From Liolophura sinensis (taxonomy: Eukaryota; Mollusca; Polyplacophora; Chitonida; Chitonidae): DNA of 64,000 bases. A program made the translations under genes and the position numbers. Shown here in pieces: positions 29,401 through 44,400 of the stretch. The notes beneath the pieces were generated by a model. It was not told where the DNA came from. It searched no databases and worked only from the letters and a program-made list of their open reading frames with translations. The DNA is taken from positions 23,755,604-23,819,603 of the forward strand of contig NC_088296.1 of the NCBI RefSeq assembly GCF_032854445.1, written 5' to 3'. Position 1 is the first letter of the stretch. Each line of letters opens with the position of its first letter.

Positions 29401-32400
29401 ACATGTAGGTTTAATGGCGATGGCGTTATTATTGGTAACAAAGTAGTAACTGACCCTAATTCTCTGTGTTCCCAGGACAGACTGGCTGTCTGCCAAACAG
29501 GTGCTTGGTGACCAGAATTTCCTGAAGAGGCTGTACGAGTATGATAAAGACAACATTCCCGATTCCATCATTAAGAAACTCAAGAAATATATCGACAATC
29601 CCAAATTCCAGCCAGATCAAATTGAGAAGGTCTCAAAGGTGGGTCCCACATGTTGTCACACCATATCAGAGATTTGATATTCTATAGACTAACATGAAAT
29701 TAGAATCTTAGGACTGACACTCGAAGGCTTGTGGAATTTAATGTTTTTAATTGAATGTGTCTCTACATCATTGTTCTTCTCTTGTTAGACCCTATAGCAG
29801 AGATGAATGAAACTATTTCCTACGTTAAAACAGCTTGTATATTGAAGGTGAATGAGTTTCAATTAGTCGACTTTTCAGTGCTTTCTATAAACAATCATAT
29901 TTTTTGGTACTTAATAGCAATCTCTACCTCATGATCTAAAGGTTCCCTTTATCCTGAATATGACATTTTTACTTGAGAAATTACTGTCATTTAGGTGTTA
30001 AATCAAAGGCAAATTAATTTTGGAAAAGAATGTAAATATTGAAGTTATTAAACTGAGTGTTATATTTCAGGCGTGTAAGTCCATGTGCATGTGGGTGAGG
30101 GCCATGGATGTCTACGCTCACGTCTTCAGGACTGTGGAACCCAAGAAACAAAGGTTAGTCTGTAATACGAACAGTATATGGTGTGGAAGGGGATGTTCAT
30201 ACAAAGGCTAGTCTGTAATACGGACTGTTCATACAAAGGCTAGTCTGTAATATGGACGGTATATAATATGGAAGGGGCTGTTCATTCAAAGGTTAGTCTG
30301 TAATACGGACGGTATATAATATGGAAGGGGCTGTTCATACAAAGGTTAGTCTGTAATACGGACGGTATATAATATTGAAGGGGCTGTTCATACAAAGGTT
30401 AGTCTGTAATATGGACGGTATATAATATGGAAGGGGCTGTTCATACAAAGGTTAGTCTGTAATACGGACTGTATATAATATTGAAGGGGCTGTTCATACA
30501 AAGGTTAGTCTGTAATATGGACGGTATATAATATGGAAGGGGCTGTTCATGCAAAGGTTAGTCTCTATTACGGACGGTATATAATATGGAAGGGGCTGTT
30601 CATACAAAGGTTAGTCTGTTATACGGACGGTATATAATATGGAAGGGTCTGTAATACAGACTGTATATAATATGGAAGAGGCTGTTCATACAAAGGTTAG
30701 TCTGTAATATGGACTGTATATAATATGGACGGGGCTGTTCATACAAAGGATAGTCTGTAATACGGACGGTATATAATATGAAAGGGGCTGTTCATACAAA
30801 GGTTAGTCTCTAATACGGACAGTATATAATATTGAAGGGGCTGTTCATACAAAGGTTAGTCTGTAATACGGACGGTATATAATATGGAAGGGGCTGTTCA
30901 TACAAAGGTTAGTCTGTAATACGGACTGCATATAATATGGAAGGGGCTGTTCATGCAAAGGTTAGTCTATAATACGGACTGTATATAATATGAAAGGGGC
31001 TGTTCATACAAAGGTTAGTCTATAATACGGACTGCATATAATATGGAAGGGGCTGTTCATGCAAAGGTTAGTCTATAATACGGATGGTATATAATATGGA
31101 AGGGGCTGTTCATACAAAGGTTAGTCTGTTATACGGACGGTATATAATATGGAAGGGGCTGTTCATACAAAGGTTAGTCTATAATACGGACGGTATATAA
31201 TATGGACGGGGCTGTTCATACAAAGGTTAGTCTGTAATACGGACTGTATATAATATGGACGGGGCTGTTCATACAAAGGTTAGTCTGTAATACGGACTGT
31301 ATATAATATGGAAGGGGCTGTTCATGCAAAGGTTAGTCTATAATACGGACTGCATATAATATGGAAGGGGCTGTTCATGCAAAGGTTAGTCTATAATACG
31401 GATGGTATATAATATGGACGGGGCTGTTCATACAAAGGTTAGTCTATAATACGGACTGCATATAATATGGAAGGGGCTGTTCATGCAAAGGTTAGTCTAT
31501 AATACGGACGGTATATAATATGGAAGGGGCTGTTCATACAAAGGTTAGTCTGTTATACGGACGGTATATAATATGGAAGGGTCTGTAATACAGACTGTAT
31601 ATAATATGGAAGGGGCTGTTCATGCAAAGGTTAGTCTATAATACGGACGGTATATAATATGGAAGGGGCTGTTCATACAAAGGTTAGTCTGTTATACGGA
31701 CGGTATATAATATGGAAGGGTCTGTAATACAGACTGTATATAATATGGACGGGGCTGTTCATACAAAGGTTAGTCTGTAATACGGACGGTATATAATATG
31801 AAAGGGGCTGTTCATACAAAGGTTAGTCTCTAATACGGACAGTATATAATATTGAAGGGGCTGTTCATACAAAGGTTAGTCTGTAATACGGACGGTATAT
31901 AATATGGAAGGGGCTGTTCATACAAAGGTTAGTCTGTAATACGGACTGCATATAATATTGAAGGGGCTGTTCATACAAAGGTTAGTCTGTAATACGGACT
32001 GTATATAATATGGAAGGGGCTGTTCATGCAAAGGTTAGTCTATAATACGGACTGTATATAATATGAAAGGGGCTGTTCATACAAAGGTTAGTCTCTATTA
32101 CGGACGGTATATAATATGAAAGGGGCTGTTCATACAAAGGTTAGTCTATAATACGGACTGCATATAATATGGAAGGGGCTGTTCATGCAAAGGTTAGTCT
32201 ATAATACGGATGGTATATAATATGGAAGGGGCTGTTCATGCAAAGGTTAGTCTGTAATACGGATGGTATATAATATGGACGGGGCTGTTCATACAAAGGT
32301 TAGTCTGTAATACGGACTGTTCATACAAAGGCTAGTCTATAATACGGACTGTATATAATATGAAAGGGGCTGTTCATACAAAGGTTAGTCTGTAATACGG

Positions 32401-35400
32401 ACTGTTCATACAAAGGCTAGTCTATAATACGGACTGTATATAATATGAAAGGGGCTGTTCATACAAAGGATAGTCTGTAATACGGACGGTATATAATATG
32501 GAAGGGGCTGTTCATACAAAGGTTAGTCTCTATTACGGACGGTATATAATATGGAAGGGGCTGTTCATACAAAGGTTAGTCTATTATACGGACGGTATAT
32601 AATATGGAAGGGTCTGTAAAACGGACTGTATATAATATGGAAGAGGCTGTTCATACAAAGGTTAGTCTGTAATATGGACTGTATATAATATGGACGGGGC
32701 TGTTCATACAAAGGTTAGTCTGTAATACGGACGGTATATAATATGGAAGGGGCTGTTCATGCAAAGGTTAGTCTATAATACGGACTGTATATAATATTGA
32801 AGGGGCTGTTCATACAAAGGTTAGTCTGTAATACGGACGGTATATAATATGGAAGGGGCTGTTCATACAAAGGTTAGTCTGTAATACGGACTGCATATAA
32901 TATGGAAGGGGCTGTTCATGCAAAGGTTAGTCTATAATACGGACTGTATATAATATGAAAGGGGCTGTTCATACAAAGGTTAGTCTCTATTACGGACGGT
33001 ATATAATATGAAAGGGGCTGTTCATACAAAGGTTAGTCTATAATACGGACTGCATATAATATGGAAGGGGCTGTTCATGCAAAGGTTAGTCTATAATACG
33101 AACTGTATATAATATGGAAGGGGCTGTTCATACAAAGGTTAGTCTGTAATACGGACTGTATATAATATGGAAGGGGCTGTTCATACAAAGGTTAGTCTGT
33201 AATACGGACTGTATATAATATGAAAGGGGCTGTTCACACAGTAAACTGTACTTAACATCAGTAATGACAAGTAGCAAACACATACATGTAATGTTGCCAT
33301 ATTTATTTATTTATTTACCTTAATTCTTCAACCTTCTCAACCGCCTATGCGACCAGTATTTCGCAACATTGTGAGAGGAATATGGGATGTAGACAAATAA
33401 TTTGCACAGCTTTATGAAGTTTGCATCTTTAGTGACACAAATAAATCATTTTAGCGTCATTTTCATAATAATTGTGTGCATAAATATCACTCAAAAAGTG
33501 CTTTGAAAAGAAGTTGAAGAAGATTGAAGATTTTATACGATAACTGCCAGCGTATTGGTGGGAGGAAACTTCTCAGATATTAGTTTATGCATGTTAATGT
33601 AATGGTGCTGGTACTTCATGAACCTCAGAGCCTAATTGTACAAAAATTCATGTCACAACTATGAAATAAATATAGGGTTCCAGTGTTATTACCTAGACAA
33701 TGTCATTAGAAAAATATTTGAAAACTGAACTTGATGAAAGCGTCTCAAATTGTCAAACTACTCATGTTTTCAGATTTAAATACTACTATCCTGTCTGTTT
33801 ATGTGAAATATTCTTGAAACATAACATGTCAAATATATAAAATGAATGAAGCTCATTTGATAATAAAAAGAAATCCCTATGGGAATAAGTGTGTAATGAG
33901 CCATTTTGTTTGTCAGATAGTGATCATTCTATGCATTAGGGTGGGTACACCAATAATCATGCGAAGCCTAATTACATTACTGCTCCTGCAATTCTTCAAA
34001 CTTTTTGCAGGGTTGCAAGGTGTTTATTCCAGCATATTCTGAAGGTGATATTACATGTAAACTGATAAAATTATATTTTTTGTGAGTCGTGACATTGGCC
34101 AATCCAACCCATGTAGTTTTCTCCAAAGTCAAATTATAAGTGTGCACAAATTGCTGCCCTTTCATATTGCGGAAAGGATGAGGAATTAGGGTAGACCCAT
34201 TACTAACACACCTACGTGCCTATTCCAACAGGCTGGCCTCAGCACAGGCTGAGCTAGAAGTGGTCATGGGGGCCCTGAGGGAGAAGCAGCAGAAACTTGC
34301 CGCGGTCGAAGCACAGATCGCTGAGCTCCAGAAGACTTACGACAACAGTGTGGCCGAGAAACAGAAGCTGGAGCGTAACATCTCCACCACGGGCGCACGG
34401 CTCAAAAGAGCCTCCAAGCTCACCACAGCTCTGGCCGATGAACAGGGGCGCTGGAGCCAAAATGTGGAGGTGAGTGTTTAGGACTCTCCAACATGCACTG
34501 TTCAGGGATTTATTAACTTCTTTTTTTTTTTTTTAAGTAATCTTTTGTAGACTAATTTATTTAAATTTATAGAAATAAATCTCTAAACCATAGCTATATG
34601 TTTATAGACAATCAAATAATATATTGGTGCAAAAGTTCTGAAAGTGAATTAATTGTGGTTCCGTATGTTCAGGTACATTTCAGAAGGAATTTTAGACTAC
34701 TTCATAAAGAATAATCTCCATTCAGTTTTACCTTCTTACGCTGGCTTTCAATTCTCATGCCTACTGTCATGCCCAATAGCTATATCACATGATCAACTTT
34801 TAATAATGGCATTACTCGAGGAAAAAAGTTGAACATGAATTGCACTGATAGCTTTAATAGCACATATCATTTGTAAAGTGAATTTGAATTTTCTTGCTCT
34901 CTCTAGGATTTCAACGTTCAGATCGGGAACGTGGTTGGTGATGTGTTCGTCTCTGCCGCCTGCGTGGCGTATTTTGGCGCCTTCTCCAGTGTGTATCGTA
35001 ACAAACTGGTCGAGGACTGGGTGTCACGATGTGAAGAGCTGGGTATCCCCGTCACCAAGGGCATGACCTTGGTGAACGTCCTTGCGGATCCATTTGAAAT
35101 CCGTCAGTGGAACACAGATGGACTTCCGCGAGATCAGGTCTCAACAGAAAATGCTGTCCTGGTCACCAGGGGGCGCCGCTGGCCACTTATGATTGATCCG
35201 CAAGATCAGGTGAGAGAGAGTATTTATTAAAGGACACCTAATGTAATACCCTACATTGCCTAAACATTCGACCACAAAAGAGCATTACTGAAGCCAAATA
35301 AATGTCATGAGATATTACTTCTGGTGATAAAATTGACATTTTCCCAGGGGGATATCATCCTACCTTTCCAAACACCTGTCAAATCACCTTTCTAAATTCA

Positions 35401-38400
35401 ATAGAAACTCCCAGAATATGGGAAAATGATCAGCTTAGTCATGGACGAAATTTCACGTCATTTTATAGGTTAATGCATATATATGTGTGATATATAATAC
35501 ATTTTTCATGTACAATGAGGTGATATCAGCTGCAGATATTTTTTTTATAATTGTAATTGCATCAGACAGTTTTGCAGAATAGATTTCTCTGGTTTCTTTT
35601 GAACATTTAGGCATATAGTTATATTTTGTTTGTATTGATAATTGAGTAACCCAGGAGCCTCTCACCAATGTGGTCGCTGTGAGTTCAAGTCTAGCCCATG
35701 CTGGCTTCCTCTCCAGCAAGTCTGCCAGCAAGTCTGCCAGCAACCTGCGGATGGTCGTGGGTTTCCACCAGATTCTGCCCGGTTTCCTCCCACCATAATG
35801 CTGGCCGCCGTCATATAAGTGAAATATTCTTGAGTACGACGTAGAACACCAACCAAATAAATAAATAAATAAATATTAATAATTCAGGAATATGTCAGAT
35901 AACTTTTCTGCTTAGTCTCTGTTTTTTTTTCCCCGTTTGAATGTTTACCTGTTTACCTAAATATTTACGTTTGACTTTCCCTGAAGCCAGTCACTTTGTG
36001 AGGAATATTTCAGAAAAGGAACTCATTAATATTCATGTTTCCCTTTGCCTTAGGCCAATCGTTGGGTGAGGAACAGAGAGTCTAAGAATGGCCTGAAGGT
36101 GATCAAGCTGACAGACCCCACCTTCCTGCGTACCCTGGAGAACTGTATCCGTATCGGGATGCCCGTATTACTGGAGGAGCTGGGGGAGACGCTTGACCCC
36201 GCCCTTGAACCCATCCTTCTTAAACAGACCTTCATGCAGGTCAGTTGTCTCCCCTTACTGGCCATCTGTCAACAGCAGTGAATTTGGGGCTTTGGGTACC
36301 TGGATAATTTTAGAATTAGGGATAAAAGTTAAGGCTAAATCATGGTGATTCTGGAGTGTTCGCAGAAAAACATTAAAAGCGGAATGAAATAAAACAGATG
36401 TTGTGTGTGATATGTTTGGTATAAATTGGATCTCATTTATGCCCTCAGAGAACAGTAAACTAGAAATGCCTCCTAAACAATGAAAGACTTGTCTTTAATA
36501 GGTTGGATGAAATAAGACACAAAATGGATGACAGGTCTCAGGGCGATGAATAAGCAGAAGTTGTGATCCATTGTATGTGTATGATGTTACTGTTGCTCAT
36601 GTGATTTGTGTTCTGTTGACGATGTAATATTGATGTGTTATGATTGAGTTGATCTGTCGTCTCACACAGGGTGGGCGACTGCTGATTCGGCTGGGTGACA
36701 GGTGTATGATGTTACTGTTGCTCATGTGATTTGTGTTCTGTTGACGATGTAATATTGATGTGTTATGATTGAGTTGATCTGTCGTCTCACACAGGGTGGG
36801 CGACTGCTGATCCGGCTGGGTGACAGGTGTATGATGTTACTGTTGCTCATGTGATTTGCGTTCTGTTGACGATGTAATATTGATGTGTTATGATTGAGTG
36901 GATCTGTCGTCTCACACAGGGTGGGCGACTGCTGATCCGGCTGGGTGACAGGTGTATGATGTTACTGTTGCTCATGTGATTTGTGTTCTGTTGACGATGT
37001 AATATTGATGTGTTATGATTGAGTGGATCTGTCGGCTCACACAGGGTGGGCGACTGCTGATCCGGCTGGGTGACAGGTGTATGATGTTACTGTTGCTCAT
37101 GTGATTTGTGTTCTGTTGACGATGTAATATTGATGTGTGATGATTGAGTTGATCTGTCGTCTCACACAGGGTGGGCGACTGCTGATCCGGCTGGGTGACA
37201 GGTGTATGATGTTACTGTTGCTCATGTGATTTGCGTTCTGTTGACGATGTAATATTGATGTGTGATGATTGAGTTGATCTGTCGTCTCACACAGGGTGGG
37301 CGACTGCTGATTCGGCTGGGTGACAGGTGTATGATGTTACTGTTGCTCATGTGATTTGTGTTCTGTTGACGATGTAATATTGATGTGTTATGATTGAGTT
37401 GATCTGTCGTCTCACACAGGGTGGGCGACTGCTGATTCGGCTGGGTGACAGGTGTATGATGTTACTGTTGCTCATGTGATTTGTGTTCTGTTGACGATGT
37501 AATATTGATGTGTTATGATTGAGTTGATCTGTCGTCTCACACAGGGTGGGCGACTGCTGATTCGGCTGGGTGACAGGTGTATGATGTTACTGTTGCTCAT
37601 GTGATTTGTGTTCTGTTGACGATGTAATATTGATGTGTTATGATTGAGTTGATCTGTCGTCTCACACAGGGTGGGCGACTGCTGATTCGGCTGGGTGACA
37701 GGTGTATGATGTTACTGTTGCTCATGTGATTTGTGTTCTGTTGACGATGTAATATTGATGTGTTATGATTGAGTTGATCTGTCGTCTCACACAGGGTGGG
37801 CGACTGCTGATTCGGCTGGGTGACAGGTGTATGACGTTACTGTTGCTCATGTGATTTGCGTTCTGTTGACGATGTAATATTGATGTGTTATGATTGAGTG
37901 GATCTTTCGTCTCACACAGGGTGGGCGACTGCTGATTCGGCTGGGTGACAGGTGTATGATGTTACTGTTGCTCATGTGATTTGTGTTCTGTTGACGATGT
38001 AATATTGAGGTGTTATGATTGAGTTGATCTGTCGTCTCACACAGGGTGGGCGACTGCTGATCCGGCTGGGTGACAGGTGTATGATGTTACTGTTGCTCAT
38101 GTGATTTGTGTTCTGTTGACGATATTGATGTGTTATGATTGAGTTGATCTGTCGTCTCACACAGGGTGGGCGACTGCTGATCCGGCTGGGTGACAGGTGT
38201 ATGATGTTACTGTTGCTCATGTGATTTGTGTTCTGTTGACGATGTAATATTGATGTGTTATGATTGAGTTGATCTGTCGTCTCACACAGGGTGGGCGACT
38301 GCTGATCCGGCTGGGTGACAGGTGTATGATGTTACTGTTGCTCATGTGATTTGTGTTCTGTTGACGATGTAATATTGATGTGTTATGATTGAGTTGATCT

Positions 38401-41400
38401 GTCGTCTCACACAGGGTGGGTGACTGCTGATTCGGCTGGGTGACAGGTGTATGATGTTACTGTTGCTCATGTGATTTGTGTTCTGTTGACGATGTAATAT
38501 TGATGTGTGATGATTGAGTTGATCTGTCGTCTCACACAGGGTGGGCGACTGCTGATCCGGCTGGGTGACAGGTGTATGATGTTACTGTTGCTCATGTGAT
38601 TTGTGTTCTGTTGACGATGTAATATTGATGTGTGATGATTGAGTTGATCTGTCGTCTCACACAGGGTGGGCGACTGCTGATCCGGCTGGGTGACAGGTGT
38701 ATGATGTTACTGTTGCTCATGTGATTTGTGTTCTGTTGATGATGTAATATTGATGTGTGATGATTGAGTTGATCTGTCGGCTCACACAGGGTGGGCGACT
38801 GCTGATCCGGCTGGGTGACAGGTGTATGATGTTACTGTTGCTCATGTGATTTGTGTTCTGTTGACGATATTGATGTGTTATGATTGAGTTGATCTGTCGT
38901 CTCACACAGGGTGGGCGACTGCTGATCCGGCTGGGTGACAGGTGTATGACGTTACTGTTGCTCATGTGATTTGTGTTCTGTTGACGATGTAATATTGAGG
39001 TGTGATGATTGAGTTGATCTGTCGTCTCACACAGGGTGGGCGACTGCTGATTCGGCTGGGTGACAGGTGTATGATGTTACTGTTGCTCATGTGATTTGTG
39101 TTCTGTTGACGATGTAATATTGATGTGTGATGATTGAGTTGATCTGTCGTCTCACACAGGGTGGGCGACTGCTGATCCGGCTGGGTGACAGGTGTATGAT
39201 GTTACTGTTGCTCATGTGATTTGTGTTCTGTTGATGATGTAATATTGATGTGTTATGATTGAGTGGATCTGTCGTCTCACACAGGGTGGGCGACTGCTGA
39301 TCCGGCTGGGTGACAGGTGTATGATGTTACTGTTGCTCATGTGATTTGTGTTCTGTTGATGATGTAATATTGATGTGTTATGATTGAGTTGATCTGTCGT
39401 CTCACACAGGGTGGGCGACTGCTGATCCGGCTGGGTGACAGTGACATTGATTACGACAAGAACTTCCGATTCTATATGACCACCAAGATGTCCAATCCCC
39501 ACTATCTGCCGGAGATCTGCATCAAAGTCACCATCATCAACTTCACCGTGACCAAGTCAGGGCTCGAGGACCAGTTGCTCAGGTGAGACAAATGTATATG
39601 TATGCATAGTTAACTGAAAGAGGGTGCGGCCTCCGTGGCCCTAACATGGCCCTAACTCCGTGGGTAACATGCTACTAACACAGTAGAGTGACTCCAGAGC
39701 ATCTCATCAATGTGGCTGCTGTGAGTTCTAGTCCAGCTCATGCTTGTTTTCTCTCCAGTCATACATGGAAAGTTCAGACAGCATCCTGTGGATGGTCTTT
39801 GGTTTCCCCCCAGGTTCTGCCTGGTTTCCTCCTACCATAATGTTGGTTGACATTGTTTAAGTGAAATATTCTTGAGTGCCGCGTGGTTCAAACACCCTTC
39901 ATATAAATAAATAACTGTTAGGTGAAGAATGCATAAAAAAGAAGTATACACTGTATTAGATAGAAGGCCATTAAACACACTGGTGGAGAACAGAGTAAAT
40001 TTTCTTTATTAGAATATTTCCAACTGAATAAAAGGCTTTGAAGTTTAATGGATTGAATTCTTTAGTAACCTGTCTGAACAAAGTGAGTAAGACGTGATGT
40101 CACATATTTTGTGCTTGAAATAGATTGTTCCAAATTCCAATTTGTATCGTAGTATGTGTACATACATTCTGAATGAAGAATGAATGGATCTAACGCTGAC
40201 TTATGTTGCTCCCCCGTGCAGTGATGTGGTGAAGCTGGAGAGACCCGATCTAGAGGAGCAGCGTAACCAGCTCATCATCCGCATCAATGCTGACAAGAAC
40301 CAGCTCAAGGCCATAGAGGACAGGATCCTCAAGCTACTGTTTGAATCTGAGGGCAATATCCTGGACAATGAGGAGCTCATCAACACGCTCAACGAGTCCA
40401 AGGTCAGTCTCCAAGCCTGGATATCGCTCCTTTTTCATTCACAATATTGCTGTGGTAAAAAACATATACCATTAAACATCCATCACTGCAGTCACATTTT
40501 GAAAAATACCATTCTGCCATCGACCTGCTCGTTGCAGTAAAAATAGAAGCATGGTAAAGTGTAGCTTTGTAGTTTATTACATGCTAGGAGATTCTAAGTA
40601 ACGAATTTGGTTCTCTGTCAAGCAAGTGTAGTTTCTTCTTATTGGTCCAGAAACCTGTGAATTTCAAAGGTACACTGTTTGCTTGACTTAATGATAGTCC
40701 AAGAAACCTCCACTAAGCATACACATGCATTGTTTGAGTTATGGAAAAGATATTATTTTGTTGCAAAACCTGCCAAATCTAAAATTGCAAGTTTGAGAAA
40801 AGAAGCAAAACTTGATACGTGTATGAAGTTTGAGAAGCATTCTGTGAGGATTAATTCAGGACCTATATTTCAAGTACCCAAAATGACCTAAACTATCATC
40901 CATGACTAAGTTGCTTATCTTTCCATATTCCAGGAGTTCTACTGATTTTAGAAATGTGCTTTTAAAGTTGCTTGGAAGGTAGGGTGATATCCTACTGGCA
41001 AAACTGTAAATTTTAGCAGCAGAAGTAATATCTTACAACATTTATTTGCCTCCAGAAATGCTCTCTTGTGGTGGAATTTTTAGGTTATTTAGGGTATACT
41101 CTGTTATTAAGTTTACCATCTGTTCCTTTGTATAAATATCTGACAGAGAGTTCTTTCATCAAGTAATCTTATGTGTGTGTAGGTGACGTCTGGTGTGATC
41201 AAAGAGAGACTGGAAGAGGCTGAGAAGACGGAGTTGAAAATCTCGCAGGCCAGGGAGAAGTACCGACCTGTAGCGACCCGTGGGTCTGTCATGTACTTTG
41301 TAGTGGCTGACATGGGCACTGTGGACCCCATGTACCAGTTCTCGCTCAAATACTTCAAACAGGTATGGGCTTTATGAAAGTGAAAGTAAAAATTATGGCA

Positions 41401-44400
41401 AAGTGAATCTCGCTCAACTGCTTCATGCAGGTTGTGGGATTGTGACAAACTGAAGATTCAAAGGGAAGATTTGGAAATTAAAGTTACACATGAAAACATT
41501 TTGTCTATAAAAATGAATGAAGTTAAAGTTGCAGACGCGCTGAAGCTGTTTAGAAACAAAGATGAAAGTTGTCTGTAATGAAAGTAACTTTTGTACACTT
41601 ATAATGAGGAACGCATTTTATTGAATGAATGAATGAATGAAACCTTTATTTAAATAGTGTAGCTCTGTCAAATTTAAAAATTTGCTCTTCCCAGAGGCCT
41701 TCTATAACAATACATGAAGATTAAACAAGTACTAACAGTGTATACAATTTCATTTTTTTAAAAACATGAAAACTGTCAATAATACTTCATTACAAATATC
41801 AGCTTTTATAAATTTACTGGTTGACATCATTTTTCAAATAATGTGACTTAAAAGCAGAAAGTGATGGTGGCATTTTGATTAGACATTCTAAACTGTTCCA
41901 AGCATGACAGCTCACTGCTGTAAAGCTGTTTTTATAATAGTTAGAGTTATGCTTATTAATAAGGAGGTTAACAGTTGATCTCAGAAACTTATTGCGTACT
42001 GCTGTGTTTTTAACAAGCATTTCTTTTAGATATAGTGGTGAGTCATCATGCAATGATTTAAAAATAAGACAAATCTTTTCGATATCTGATGTGATCAGAA
42101 ATTGGCATCCAATATAAATCTAGGAGAATTTGAGCTGTAGAAGTATGTATTTTACAGTCTAAAATAATTTTAGCTGCTCTTTTTTGAAGCTTAAATAATC
42201 TAATAAGTGACTGTGGACAAGTTCCCTACGCTGAACTACAGTAATCAAAATATGGCAAAATATAGGTATGAAACAAAAGTTTTACTCGCAGATATAAACA
42301 ACAGAACTATTATGGCAGGCTTTCAAAAACTAACACACATATTGTATTAAACAGTATTGGACAGTTTAAGTATGATATAACAAATCAGTGATCAGGTAAC
42401 CCTATCAAAGACAAAGTGTTTAATATTAGCAGGATACCTTAATTAAAACTCGCAGTTTATAATTGTCACAAAAATTTGCCACATGCTCAGCTTACACTGT
42501 ATATCTTATTTCTCCTCTCTTTCAATCTTTTTTACTCAGTTGTTCAACAACACCATTGAGAACAGTGAGAAATGTGATGATCTGCAGGGAAGGTTACAGA
42601 TCTGTCTAAGAGAGACCACGATGTCTGTGTATCAGAATGTGGCCAGGTATGGTTTGTCAGAAATTGGTATAATTTCCTGTACATTAGACTATGTCAGTGT
42701 TGCAGATGATACACATTCTTAGATTGTAAACAAAGAACTTTCCAGATCTATATTATACTTTTTATGTGCCCTGTACACCTTAATTGTTATATATACTAAT
42801 CTAACTGTCTGTTATGTAGAGGTCTATTTGAGAAGGACAAACTGTCTTCTCTTTCATGCTGTGTGGTGACCAGTATGTGTGTGTCCTTTCTGTGTAGGGG
42901 TCTGTTTGAGAAGGACAAGCTGGTCTTCTCTTTCATGCTTTATGGTAACCAATATGTGTGTGTATTTTCTGTGTAGGGGTCTGTTTGAGAAGGACAAGCT
43001 GGTCTTCTCTTTCATGCTGTGTGGTGACCAGTATGTGTGTGTATTTTCTGTGTAGGGGTCTGTTTGAGAAGGACAAACTGGTCATCTCTTTCATGCTTTG
43101 TGGTGACCAGTATGTGTGTGTCTTTTCTGTGTAGGGGTCTGTTTGAGGACAAGCTGGTCTTCTCTTTCATGCTTTATGGTAACCAATATGTGTGTGTATT
43201 TTCTGTGTAGGGGTCTGTTTGGGAAGGACAAGCTGGTCTTCTCTTTCATGCTGTGTGGTGACCAGTATGTGTGTGTCTTTTCTGTGTAGGGGTCTGTTTG
43301 AGGACAAGCTGGTCTTCTCTTTCATGCTTTATGGTAACCAATATGTGTGTGTATTTTCTGTGTAGGGGTCTGTTTGGGGAAGGACAAGCTGGTCTTCTCT
43401 TTCATGCTTTGTGGTGACCAGTATGTGTGTGTATTTTCTGTGTAGGGGTCTGTTTGAGAAGGACAAGCTGGTCTTCTCTTTCATGCTTTGTGGTGCCCAA
43501 TATGTGTGTGTATTTTCTGTGTAGGGGTCTGTTTGAGAAGGACAAGGTGGTCTTCTCTTTCATGCTTTGTGGTGACCAGTATGTGTGTGTCCTTTCTGTG
43601 TAGGGGTCTGTTTGAGAAGGACAAGCTGGTCTTCTCTTTCATGCTTTATGGTAACCAATATGTGTGTGTATTTTCTGTGTAGGGGTCTGTTTGAGAAGGA
43701 CAGCTGGTCTTCTCTTTCATGCTTTGTGGTGACCAGTATGTGTGTGTGTTTTCTGTGTAGGGGTCTGTTTGAGAAGGACAAGCTGGTCTTCTCTTTCATG
43801 CTTTATGGTGACCAATATGTGTGTGTCTTTTCTGTGTAGGGGTCTGTTTGAGGACAAGCTGGTCTTCTCTTTCATGCTTTATGGTAACCAATATGTGTGT
43901 GTATTTTCTGTGTAGGGGTCTGTTTGGGAAGGACAAGCTGGTCTTCTCTTTCATGCTTTGTGGTGACCAGTATGTGTGTGTATTTTCTGTGTAGGGGTCT
44001 GTTTGAGGACAAGCTGGTCATCTCTTTCATGCTTTGTGGTGACCAGTATGTGTGTGTCTTTTCTGTGTAGGGGTCTGTTTGAGAAGGACAGCTGGTCTTC
44101 TCTTTCATGCTTTGTGGTGACCAGTATGTGTGTGTATTTTCTGTGTAGGGGTCTGTTTGAGAAGGACAAGCTGGTCATCTCTTTCATGCTTTGTGGTGAC
44201 CAGTATGTGTGTGTATTTTCTGTGTAGGGGTCTGTTTGGGAAGGACAAGCTGGTCTTCTCTTTCATGCTTTGTGGTGACCAGTATGTGTGTGTATTTTCT
44301 GTGTAGGGGTCTGTTTGAGGACAAGCTGGTCATCTCTTTCATGCTTTGTGGTGACCAATATGTGTGTGTATTTTCTGTGTAGGGATCTGTTTGAAAAGGA

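Noticed and set aside
36570-39409. Tandem duplicated exons encoding alternative protein segments
   Set aside because: Only 32 nt of the exon are copied and each copy soon meets a stop, so they cannot be mutually exclusive coding exons.
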